Shown here in pieces: positions 50,590 through 57,484 of a stretch of DNA of 64,000 bases. The translations under genes were made by a program, and so were the position numbers. The stretch covers positions 1-64,000 of IMG/VR virus record IMGVR_UViG_3300028563_000022, one strand, 5' to 3'. Origin of the DNA: a virus. The first letter of the stretch is position 1. Each line of letters begins with the position of its first letter. The notes beneath the pieces are model-generated. The model had not been told where the DNA came from and searched no databases. It saw nothing but the letters and a program-made list of their open reading frames with translations.

Positions 50590-51237
50590 AGACGCAGGGG
50601 CTTTTTGGGTTTAACAGGTTGATTGACTCGCAGTTCGGTTCTAGATTTAAAACGCCAATTTACTCGCAGGGGCACACTAGGTTTAACCACAAACCTGACT
50701 CGCAACTCCACGCTAGGTTTTACAGCTACCTTTACTCGCAATTTTTGATTAGGTTTAACGCCATGAATTACTCGAATGCCTGAAATAAGTTTTAAGGAAT
50801 GCCTTACTCGCAGTCCCAAAATAAGTTTTACAGTTTGCCTTACTCGCATTCCCAAAATAAGTTTTACGGTTTGCCTTACTCGCAGTCCCGCTCTAGGTTT
50901 AAGGTGTTCAATTACTCGCAAGGTAAGGATAGGCTTAATATCCCGTTTTACTCGCAGTTATCCCGTAGGTTTAATGCATTGCGTTACTCGCATTTTATAC
51001 ATAGGCTTAAATCCAGCTCTTACTCGCAGCACCCGATTAGGTTTTAAAGGCTTATTTACTCGCACAGAGTTGGTAGATTTAATTCCACTCTTTACTCGCA
51101 ATTTTTGATTAGGTTTAAATTCACCAATTACTCGCATATATCCTTTAGGTTTCAATTACGCAGTTACTCGCACGACCACACTAGGTTTAACACCTCGATT
51201 TACTCGCACGCACAGATTAGGTTTTATGTCTGTGCTT
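50590..51237 (-). repeat. Main TIGR array, 18 units of 36 bp
   Basis: Eighteen back-to-back 36-bp units: edge TTACTCGCA (ACTCGCA plus the preceding TT), 9-nt spacer S1, loop TAGGTTTAA or a variant, 9-nt spacer S2 (plus-strand sense). Spacers S1/S2 by unit: U0 GGGGCTTTT/CAGGTTGAT; U1 GTTCGGTTC/AACGCCAAT; U2 GGGGCACAC/CCACAAACC; U3 ACTCCACGC/CAGCTACCT; U4 ATTTTTGAT/CGCCATGAA; U5 TGCCTGAAA/AGGAATGCC; U6 GTCCCAAAA/CAGTTTGCC; U7 TTCCCAAAA/CGGTTTGCC; U8 GTCCCGCTC/GGTGTTCAA; U9 AGGTAAGGA/TATCCCGTT; U10 GTTATCCCG/TGCATTGCG; U11 TTTTATACA/ATCCAGCTC; U12 GCACCCGAT/AAGGCTTAT; U13 CAGAGTTGG/TTCCACTCT; U14 ATTTTTGAT/ATTCACCAA; U15 TATATCCTT/ATTACGCAG; U16 CGACCACAC/CACCTCGAT; U17 CGCACAGAT/TGTCTGTGC. The geometry equals that of TIGR arrays, which yield 36-nt two-spacer guide RNAs. 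The transcribed strand is inferred from neighbours. Confidence 0.88.
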
Positions 51238-51249
51238 ACTCAAAAGTTC

Positions 51250-52107
51250 CTACGCCGCTTTTTCAGCAACGCCTTCAAAGTACGGGGGCTTGATGTAGTG
51301 GTCTTCGCTGTGCCCCATGATCGTGAAGGCGTAGGGCAGCGACACCGGCTTTCCATCGAGTGTCCGTGCCACGGTCCACATGTGTGCCAAGAACAGGCGC
51401 CCGGCCTCATTTCTGGCCATGTTCATGCGGTGCATCTTCGTGGCGTCCGGGTGGGTCTTCAACCGCTTCACAATCCGGGCGTCATAGAAGTCCCGATACA
51501 GGCACTTCTCCGGAGACAGCTTCATGAAGGATGTCCCAATAAGGTAGGCCAAGGTACGGCCGGCGGTAGACCAGTCGCATACCACTCCAGCTTTACGCTT
51601 AGGCTTCCGGCCCTCAGCATCGCAGTGGACGCCCATGAACTTCCACCAGGAGGAGATGCAGGGGAAGTCACGTTCGACGACCTTGTACTTCGTGTTGCCC
51701 TCACCTTTGGAACTCTTCTGGCAGGTCTCGCACCAGAAGGTGCCTTCCTGCTTTATCAACCCCGTGCCACACTCACACACCGGCACGAACTTGTAGTAGT
51801 ACATGACAATGAGCTTGGCCCCAAAGGAAGGTCCGATGCCGGGGACCTGCTTCAGCCATTGGGTCCACAAGGGCCAATGGATCAGCTCCTTTTCCATGCG
51901 CCGGACGAGGGCCCCTTTGACAGCCTCAAGACCCTTCGTGCCATTCTCGCCTCCGAGCAAGAAGTCATTCTTGGGGTTTACCTCGGGGTTCATCTGGAGA
52001 AGGCGTTGCTTGGTCCCGGTGATGAGGTCTGTGATGCCATCGTAAGTGCGCACCATGAACTTCAAGTAATTGATCGCTTCGATGTTTTCCTGGCTTGTTG
52101 GTTTCAT
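51250..52107 (-). CDS. Tas protein, Nop-domain, nuclease-less (TasA-type)
   Basis: A 285-aa protein embedded between two parts of the array. Residues 1-85 are helical; VPGIGP (88-93) opens a helix-hairpin-helix; FPCISSWWKFMGVH (148-161) and GRTLAYLIGTSFMK (183-196) correspond to the C-terminal part of IS110/IS116 transposases, the region that resembles the Nop fold of box C/D proteins. A zinc-ribbon-like insert (Cys 111, 113, 126, 129) lies in the middle. There is no DEDD/RuvC or HNH domain. In TIGR-Tas systems the Nop-domain protein binds the two-spacer guide; lacking a nuclease, this one would bind rather than cut DNA. Confidence 0.8.
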   Translation of the reverse strand: MKPTSQENIEAINYLKFMVRTYDGITDLITGTKQRLLQMNPEVNPKNDFLLGGENGTKGLEAVKGALVRRMEKELIHWPLWTQWLKQVPGIGPSFGAKLIVMYYYKFVPVCECGTGLIKQEGTFWCETCQKSSKGEGNTKYKVVERDFPCISSWWKFMGVHCDAEGRKPKRKAGVVCDWSTAGRTLAYLIGTSFMKLSPEKCLYRDFYDARIVKRLKTHPDATKMHRMNMARNEAGRLFLAHMWTVARTLDGKPVSLPYAFTIMGHSEDHYIKPPYFEGVAEKAA

Positions 52108-52136
52108 GTTCTGATCCTTTTAATTAGAGGGTTGGG

Positions 52137-52340
52137 GTTCGCACTCTGGGCTTCGGTTTAAAATAGGCAATCGCTCGCATCGGCTTTATGGGTTTCAGTT
52201 ATCCGTTTACTCGCAACCCCGTTCTAGATTTAAAGTGTTTTTTTACTCGTACTGGCATCTTAGATTTAAAGGTTATCATTACTCGCATTGCTTGCTTGGG
52301 TTTGACAAAGCGCCTCACTCTGTTCTTACTTTAAGTTTAA
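52137..52340 (-). repeat. Second TIGR array segment, about six units
   Basis: The same 36-bp plan continues upstream of the tas gene (leftward sense): unit starts at 52137, 52173, 52209, 52245, 52281 and a decayed one at 52317. S1/S2 pairs: V0 CTCTGGGCT/AATAGGCAA; V1 TCGGCTTTA/GTTATCCGT; V2 ACCCCGTTC/AGTGTTTTT; V3 CTGGCATCT/AGGTTATCA; V4 TTGCTTGCT/CAAAGCGCC. Edges and loops are more degenerate than in the main array (GTTCGCA, GCTCGCA, ACTCGTA; TCGGTTTAA, TGGGTTTCA, TGGGTTTGA), so this may be the older end. It lies between the probable promoter and the tas start. Confidence 0.82.
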
Positions 52341-52372
52341 CCCCGCCGGCACACCCGCCGCTCACGACCCTT

Positions 52373-52401
52373 AAATATTGTTAAACAAGACTTTCTGTCA
52401 A
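52373..52401 (-). promoter_or_regulatory. Promoter with internal operator for the TIGR-Tas locus
   Basis: Reading leftward: TTGACA (52401-52396), 17 nt, then ATATTT (52378-52373). The spacer contains a full copy of the dispersed motif GTCTTGTTTAAC (52391-52380). A repressor bound there would block RNA polymerase. Transcription would run through the second array segment, tas, the main array and beyond. Confidence 0.6.
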
Positions 52402-52523
52402 GCTAATTTCTATAACCAAAGCTACTTTTCTTAAAACAGGGCGCGACATTTTAATAATATCGTTGAATAACGGGTATTTATATAACCAAACTTTACAAAC
52501 CAGGTGATACCACAGCCCGCGTA

Positions 52524-53630
52524 TCATTTTACTAGCCCAAACCTCTTGAGTCTGCCTTGGAGCGCCGGGTAGCTGATACCCAAGGCTTCTGCTGTGCGCA
52601 TCCGGTTCCCCTTGTTGGCTTCTAGGGCTTCAACCAAGAGTGAACGCTTGGCCTCCCACAACTTGGCCTTGGCCAAGCGTTTTGCTTCCAGAGCCTCGAC
52701 CGCAGCCGAACGCCTAGCCAAGCGTTCGGCCAAGCGTTTGTGTTTTGCTTCCAGAGCCTCGACCGCAGCCGAACGCCTAGCCAAGCGTTCGGCCAAGCGT
52801 TTGTGTTTTGCTTCCAGAGCCTCGACCGCAGCCGAACGCCTAGCCAAGCGTTTGTGTTTTGCTTCCAGAGCCTCGACCTTGGCTAAGCGCATTGCCTCCT
52901 GAGCCTGAGCCTCAGCCAAGCGTTTGGCCTCAGTCACCCTGGAATCCGTGGGGGACACGCGCCACCCGGTTGAGGGGGGCTCAATAAACACCCCACGAAT
53001 CATGGAATTGTCAGACACTTTACAGGTTTCCACCCGAGACAGGGTTCCTTCTGGGGTAAGAACCAGAGCATAATGGGTGCCAGAAATAGCCGCAGCGGAT
53101 GTCTCCAGATTCACCAGGAAGACCCCCCAATCGTTGGTTATCATGGCGAGCTTGGCCATTGGGCCCCAGGAACTCTGGTACTGCTCACGGGGCAACCAGA
53201 TATCCTGGGTGTAACTCTCTTCAGTGATGACTTGTCCGTCCTGAGAAACCCCGGCCACCATCTTCTTAATGTAGATGAAGCGCATGATCTTTTCCACGGC
53301 TTCCTGGCCACCAAGCAGGTCATAACCACGCTGCCGGAACTCCTCTATGGAACACGCGCCAATCTTCATTGCTGCGCGCTCCATGACATCCTGCCGGGCG
53401 GTATATACCCCATCAAAGAGCTGGTAGACATGAGAGCGGGACACACCGAGGTTGGTGGCCATGTCAGGAGCTTTCAGTCCTTTCTCCATGGCGACAAAAG
53501 AGAGCTGCGCGAGCCACGCGACATAGGCCGGGTCTTTGATCCGCGGATTCTCCTCAATAACCTTCAAAAACGCTTCGTACCACTCCGAGTGGAGCTGGTC
53601 CGGCGTCCGTCCTTTTCTCTTGATCTTCAT
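52524..53630 (-). CDS. Repressor-like regulator with two HTH domains
   Basis: A 368-aa protein. Residues 53-79 (APDMATNLGVSRSHVYQLF) form an XRE-type helix-turn-helix. About 125-220 resembles the fold of S24/CI repressors (ISGTHYALVLTPEGTLSRVE) but lacks the catalytic Ser motif. Next comes a repetitive coiled coil built from 21-aa units (VEALEAKHKRLAERLARRSAA), and the end is a Fis-type HTH (NKGNRMRTAEALGISYPALQGRLKRF). ATG 53630 has GAGGAGA upstream. It is divergent from a Cro-like gene, the position of a lysogeny repressor. Activity as repressor is inferred. Confidence 0.65.
   Translation of the reverse strand: MKIKRKGRTPDQLHSEWYEAFLKVIEENPRIKDPAYVAWLAQLSFVAMEKGLKAPDMATNLGVSRSHVYQLFDGVYTARQDVMERAAMKIGACSIEEFRQRGYDLLGGQEAVEKIMRFIYIKKMVAGVSQDGQVITEESYTQDIWLPREQYQSSWGPMAKLAMITNDWGVFLVNLETSAAAISGTHYALVLTPEGTLSRVETCKVSDNSMIRGVFIEPPSTGWRVSPTDSRVTEAKRLAEAQAQEAMRLAKVEALEAKHKRLARRSAAVEALEAKHKRLAERLARRSAAVEALEAKHKRLAERLARRSAAVEALEAKRLAKAKLWEAKRSLLVEALEANKGNRMRTAEALGISYPALQGRLKRFGLVK
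52681..52857 (-). repeat. Coding minisatellite, 63-bp units
   Basis: DNA units start at 52681, 52744 and 52807, followed by a partial unit at 52858. Copies are identical over 63 bp except that the third lacks 12 bp. Identity at every base, synonymous sites included, indicates very recent expansion or ongoing slippage. Each unit adds 21 residues of coiled coil (six heptads per two units), lengthening the arm between the regulator's two DNA-binding domains without changing frame. Confidence 0.85.
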
Positions 53631-53680
53631 GGCTTGTCTCCTCGGGAAATTAAAGTTGACACTCGCATGTGTTCGGCCCC

Positions 53681-53715
53681 TCATTATCATTATTTTTGCT
53701 CCTGTCAAACAAAAA
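53681..53715 (-). promoter_or_regulatory. Repressor promoter with operator-like overlap
   Basis: Reading leftward: TTGACA (53708-53703), 16 nt, TAATGA (53686-53681), about 50 bp before the regulator ATG. A variant of the dispersed motif (TTTTTGTTTGACA, complement of 53703-53715) covers the -35 box, as expected for autoregulation. The rest of the 170-bp divergent region is AT-rich and contains the near-palindrome ACAAAATTTGT. Confidence 0.55.
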
Positions 53716-53799
53716 GTTTCTTTTTAGGAGACAAAATTTGTGTTGTTTCGCAATAATTTTTAGTGACAACGATCTTGACTGGGGGTAGGTATCCTCCTC

Positions 53800-54021
53800 A
53801 TGAACAAGAAGAAATTGTCCGCGCGGCAGAAAGCCGCCAGGGTGGGGCTGTCCTACGCGCAATACTGCGCCATAATTTCTCACCGGGGGCGACCCTCGTA
53901 TGAGTCAGCCCGGAAGGTCGCGTTGGTCGAGGGGGTGCATGTCCTGCATCTGCTGGACCCTATACGGTATGATGAGGCTGGGAAGCCGCTGAAGATCGTG
54001 AAAAACTTGGAAGCTGAGTAG
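53800..54021 (+). CDS. Small Cro-like HTH protein
   Basis: A 73-aa basic protein with an HTH-like stretch (ARQKAARVGLSYAQYCAIISHRGRPSYESARKVALVEGVHVL). It is transcribed away from the large regulator, starts the rightward replication operon and is spaced as Cro is in lambdoid switches. TCCTCC-rich sequence precedes the ATG, so the ribosome-binding site is not obvious (GGTAGG). Confidence 0.6.
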   Translation: MNKKKLSARQKAARVGLSYAQYCAIISHRGRPSYESARKVALVEGVHVLHLLDPIRYDEAGKPLKIVKNLEAE

Positions 54022-54065
54022 CTTATATGTCTGGTAATACGAAACAAATATGGGTCAGGTAGATC

Positions 54066-56318
54066 ATGGGCCCAGAACAAACGAACAAGCTGCTCAAGGA
54101 AGCAATTAAATACGCGGCTAGGGGATGGCCCATATTCCCTTGTCACCGACTGGATGAAGAACCCGAGGCCTTCCAGCAGCGGTTGACCCAGACGGCAGAG
54201 GCCAAGAGAAAGGAGCTAAAACCCTATAAGGCAAAAAGCCCCTATGTCCTCGGTGGTTGCTACGCTGCCACATCAGACCAGCAGCAAGTTACCGCATGGT
54301 GGACCCGCTGGCCTGATGCGATGATAGGACTGGCCACAGGGCCTCGATCTGGTGTCTGGGTTCTGGACATTGACTTGCCGGATGGCATGGCCTCTTTGGC
54401 AGCGTTGGAAGAATCAAATTCACCACTTCCTGACACCGTGGAACAGCGAACCGGGAGTGGTGGCCGGCAACTCTTCTTCACCTGGCCAACAGATGGGCGA
54501 TACATCGGCACCAGCGTGGCTACCCTTGGCAAAAACCTAGATGTCCGGGGGAATGGTGGCTATGTCATCATCCCACCGAGTCCACACCCATGCGGTGATG
54601 AATACACCTGGGTAAAAACACCAAAGCGAGGCACGAAGTTTTCAGCGGCCCCTGACTGGCTGGTTGATCTATCTAAAAAGACACCGCCAAAAGCGAAGGA
54701 AGACAAGACCGAGGCGGTCATAGACCTAGACCAAGATTGGAATATTATGGACTCGGTGGCTTATCTTCAGGAGACAGCACCGCCTTCCATTGAAGGCTAC
54801 GGGGGCAACGACAATGCCTTCAAAGTAGCTGCGGTACTGAGAGACAAAGGCGTCTCGGAGCTCACGGGGCTGGAACTCATGCTCAGGGTTTGGAATGACC
54901 GCTGTGAACCACCATGGGAAGCCGAGGAGCTGGGTGTTATTGTCAATAACGCCTATCACTACGCCCACCACTGCGCCCCGGGAGGTATGACAGCCGAAGC
55001 AGCGTTTGCCCCTTGCTGGACTCCTCCTGAAGAAGCCGTCCTCCCAACCACTCCAGAAGACGTGCGGCCCGGCTGGATCACATATGATGAGTTTGAGGCC
55101 CGCATGGAAGCGAGTAAAGGCCGCGGGCCACTGGCTCATTCCGTCGCGGACATCGACCCCGAAGGCATACCCAACCGGGACTGGATCATGAAGGGCCGGT
55201 TTATCCCGCAGTTCGTGACCGTCACGGTGGCGCCGGGCGGCGGGTCGAAGTCCACCTTATCCACGCTTGAGGCAATCGCGGTGGCCACGGGCAAGAACCT
55301 CACCGGGATGGAGGTTATCAAGTCCGGCGGTGTCTGGTTATACAATGCAGAAGACCCGACTGATGAGCTCGAACGCAAGTTCGTGGCGGCCTGCATCCAT
55401 CATGGGCTGGACCCGCGGACTTTGGGGAATTTGTTCTACCGCTCCGGCCAGGACGAGAAGGCCCTGGTATTCGTCAAGAATGACCCCACTCATGGGCTCA
55501 TGGTCCACCAGGCTGTCGTGGATGCCATGATTAAGTACATCCGTGACCATGGGATCGTCCTGCTGATCCTGGACCCATTTGTCAGGACTCACCGGGTCAA
55601 CGAGAATGACAACATGCAAATCGACTCGGTGGTGGCGGTGCTCAGCCGGATCGCCAACGTCACCCACTGCGCCATCCACATAGTCCACCATACCCGGAAG
55701 CGGGGCAATGAAGGTGGTCAGGGGGACATGGATACCGCGCGTGGTGCGTCCTCAAATGTCTCGGCCGCACGTGTTGTCCACACACTGAACACCATGACCG
55801 AGAAGGAAGCCAAGGAGTATGGCATCCCGCAGGACCAGGCCAGCTTCTATGTCCGCATGGATGATGCCAAGGCAAACTTCATAGCCCCCACTCGCGGGAC
55901 TGTCTGGTTCAAGCGCGCGGGTATCAAGCTGGCCGGGGGAACAGACGACATCGGCGTCCTCCGGCACGTCGAACTCGGGAAGATTGAGAAGGTCACGGAA
56001 GACCTAACCCAGGGCGCGGATGAGCTTATGCGGGCAATAGCGGGCTTTGTGGCACCTGGCACATCCAAATCGCTGAATGCTGTTGTAGAGTTCATCCTGG
56101 CTGAAGGTTCGGCGCTGCCTTTTCTCGGGGCCAAGACCCCCTCGCGCCCGACACTGATGCGACGACTTGAGGAGTGGTACTTGCGTGAGCCGGTAGTCAT
56201 CGACGGGGTGGTCCTATCCTTCTCGTCGGAGACAGCAGGAGCGTACAATCGGCGCACAATTGCCTGTGAATTAGGAACACGGAAGCCGGAAAAGGCACAA
56301 ACAGAAGTTGTAAGTTAG
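54066..56318 (+). CDS. Primase-polymerase / helicase fusion
   Basis: A 750-aa replication protein. The N-terminal 230 residues are a prim-pol-type domain with the metal-binding DID at 101-103 (VWVLDIDLPDG) and GSGGRQLFF. The C-terminal half is a RepA/AAA-type helicase with Walker A VAPGGGSKS (388-396), ILDPF as Walker B and a HIVHHTRK motif. It would make primers and unwind DNA at the phage origin, presumably in the repeat-rich region just downstream. Confidence 0.85.
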   Translation: MGPEQTNKLLKEAIKYAARGWPIFPCHRLDEEPEAFQQRLTQTAEAKRKELKPYKAKSPYVLGGCYAATSDQQQVTAWWTRWPDAMIGLATGPRSGVWVLDIDLPDGMASLAALEESNSPLPDTVEQRTGSGGRQLFFTWPTDGRYIGTSVATLGKNLDVRGNGGYVIIPPSPHPCGDEYTWVKTPKRGTKFSAAPDWLVDLSKKTPPKAKEDKTEAVIDLDQDWNIMDSVAYLQETAPPSIEGYGGNDNAFKVAAVLRDKGVSELTGLELMLRVWNDRCEPPWEAEELGVIVNNAYHYAHHCAPGGMTAEAAFAPCWTPPEEAVLPTTPEDVRPGWITYDEFEARMEASKGRGPLAHSVADIDPEGIPNRDWIMKGRFIPQFVTVTVAPGGGSKSTLSTLEAIAVATGKNLTGMEVIKSGGVWLYNAEDPTDELERKFVAACIHHGLDPRTLGNLFYRSGQDEKALVFVKNDPTHGLMVHQAVVDAMIKYIRDHGIVLLILDPFVRTHRVNENDNMQIDSVVAVLSRIANVTHCAIHIVHHTRKRGNEGGQGDMDTARGASSNVSAARVVHTLNTMTEKEAKEYGIPQDQASFYVRMDDAKANFIAPTRGTVWFKRAGIKLAGGTDDIGVLRHVELGKIEKVTEDLTQGADELMRAIAGFVAPGTSKSLNAVVEFILAEGSALPFLGAKTPSRPTLMRRLEEWYLREPVVIDGVVLSFSSETAGAYNRRTIACELGTRKPEKAQTEVVS

Positions 56319-56360
56319 AAACGTACAAAGGGAATATTCAATGATTTCAGCCGTGTTCAA

Positions 56361-56391
56361 ATGTTCAAAATGCTCCCGGGCGTTTGAACAT
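56361..56391. repeat. Inverted repeat beside iteron 1
   Basis: ATGTTCAAA (56361-56369), 13-nt loop with CCCGGG, TTTGAACAT (56383-56391): a perfect 9-bp inverted repeat directly after the first iteron copy. It could be a binding site for a dimeric initiator or a cruciform. Confidence 0.5.
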
Positions 56392-56433
56392 TTATTTGTC
56401 AATTATTTCAGCCGTGTTCAAAAACTCGAAAAA

Positions 56434-56460
56434 TGTACGTCGCATACGTACACATTTTTT
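56434..56460 (+). terminator. Terminator after primase-helicase
   Basis: TGTACGT, loop CGCAT, ACGTACA, then CATTTTTT. A 7-bp perfect stem (extendable with mismatches) followed by a six-T run is a good intrinsic terminator for the rightward replication transcript. Confidence 0.65.
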
Positions 56461-56739
56461 GAGAAAAGTTAATAAATTCAGCCGTGTTCAAATGTTCAAA
56501 TGTTCACCCCGTAGGGGTACGGGTCTTAACCGCTTCGCTGGACCACTGCCCCCCGGGAGCTTACGCATCCCCGAGTGTGAACATGGCTAAGCAAACTCTA
56601 TGCCAACCGAGCCGGAAGAATACCGGCCTCGAAAGGGAGGATATAAAAACTAGGGGTTACCCTACCTTGAATCGAAGGGATTTTATATCAGGTAAAGGAT
56701 AAAAGTTAAGTTCCATACACGGAAAAGGAGCAGCGTAAC

Positions 56740-57207
56740 ATGATTACAGTGGTAGTACCAGGAACACCGATTGCAAAGAAACGCCCCCGGTTTGCCGTTC
56801 GCGGCGGCAAAGGCCACGTCTACTCGGACCAGGAAACCGAGGAAGGCAAGTTGTTATGGGAACTCAGGCAGCAGTTCAAAGGCGAGCCGCTGGAAGGCGC
56901 GCTCCAGGTCCAGATCACTTTTTACTTCGTTCCGCTGAAAGGGGATAAGGCGAAAGTCCGGGCCGCGAAGCTGAACGGTGAGGAAGGCCACACGAAAAAA
57001 CCCGATGTGGACAACCTGATAAAATTTTACTTTGACGTGATGAATGGGCTCATCTGGGTGGATGACAGCCAGGTCGTGGCCGTCTTCGGCGAAAAACGTT
57101 TCGCCGAACAGGCCAGGACGGAGATCATCATCAAGCGCATGGGAGAGTGTGATTTGGAAGCTACCCAGACTGCCGAGGCCGAACTCGCCTGTGCGAGTGA
57201 TTTTTAG
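56740..57207 (+). CDS. rusA: RusA-like Holliday junction resolvase
   Basis: A 155-aa endonuclease with the RusA pattern: PGTPIAKKRPRF at the start and the acidic active-site block HTKKPDVDNLIKFYFDVMNGLIWVDDSQV. It would resolve branched DNA during replication, recombination or packaging. AAAGGAG precedes the ATG. The downstream stop is followed by a partial iteron-like TTTTAGCCGTGCTCA. Confidence 0.9.
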   Translation: MITVVVPGTPIAKKRPRFAVRGGKGHVYSDQETEEGKLLWELRQQFKGEPLEGALQVQITFYFVPLKGDKAKVRAAKLNGEEGHTKKPDVDNLIKFYFDVMNGLIWVDDSQVVAVFGEKRFAEQARTEIIIKRMGECDLEATQTAEAELACASDF

Positions 57208-57332
57208 CCGTGCTCAGTTATGCAGGTGCCCCCGTGCTTTTAGTTTGGCGGGGGCACCACGGGCTTCTGAGGGGTAACGAGGACACTGGAGTCACGGAGT
57301 AGGGTTAGAACGCGTTGTAGGTCAAATTTAAG

Positions 57333-57399
57333 CGAGTCGGGTTTAACCTGGCAAAAGAGAGCCCCGACTCGTTTTTGAACGAGTCGGGGTTTCGGTTTT
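57333..57399. terminator. Strong terminator with competing upstream segment
   Basis: CCCCGACTCGTT (57362-57373), loop TTTG, AACGAGTCGGGG (57378-57389), then TTTCGGTTTTC: a 12-bp perfect stem serving the convergent ends of rusA and the SNF2 helicase. An extra copy of CGAGTCGGG at 57333-57341 can pair with the first arm instead, enclosing a GGGTTTAACC motif. The two pairings exclude each other, as in attenuators. Confidence 0.65.
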
Positions 57400-57484
57400 C
57401 TTGTGACTTATTTGCTGTGAAGGGGCTTCGGCTGATGAGGTGAAAGCGGGTAAAAGGTTAATTATTTCAGCCGTGTTCAAATGT

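Larger units (their letters stand above)
56346..56491 (+). repeat. Iteron-like direct repeats, putative origin
   Basis: TTCAGCCGTGTTCAA occurs exactly at 56346-56360, 56407-56421 and 56477-56491 (spacings 61 and 70 bp) and again at 57466-57480; most copies continue with ATGTTCAAA. The region lies between primase-helicase and RusA, is locally AT-rich and contains a 9-bp inverted repeat, features of a replication origin. The 420 bp from 56319 to 56739 hold no convincing gene. Confidence 0.55.

Noticed and set aside
50590-51237. Systematic complementarity between the two spacers of each unit
   Set aside because: U17 has a 7-bp complement and U13 and U9 partial ones, but most units show none, so it is not a general rule; U17's complementarity follows from its palindromic target.
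50577-51240. Open reading frames across the 36-bp array on both strands (for example a leftward LRV...KP repeat protein and a rightward TR...G repeat protein)
   Set aside because: The 36-bp period is a multiple of three, so any stop-free frame repeats and yields long but artificial proteins. Several frames are open at once, the leftward frame is broken by stops in two spacers, and the Arg codon CGA never varies at its third base, which points to constraint on the nucleic acid and not on a protein.
51250-52107. IS110-family insertion sequence
   Set aside because: The protein resembles only the C-terminal half of IS110 transposases; the DEDD/RuvC N-terminal domain is missing, and the flanks are guide-array units and not IS ends.
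50590-52340. CRISPR array
   Set aside because: Spacers are only 9 nt, there are two different conserved words per unit, units abut with an exact 36-bp period, and no Cas gene is near.
50590-52340. Self-matches for the other spacer pairs
   Set aside because: By eye I found only partial matches of 10-11 nt (for example U8 near 49354, U12 near 15388, U3 near 788), which are expected by chance. Only U17 gives a full 18-nt match.
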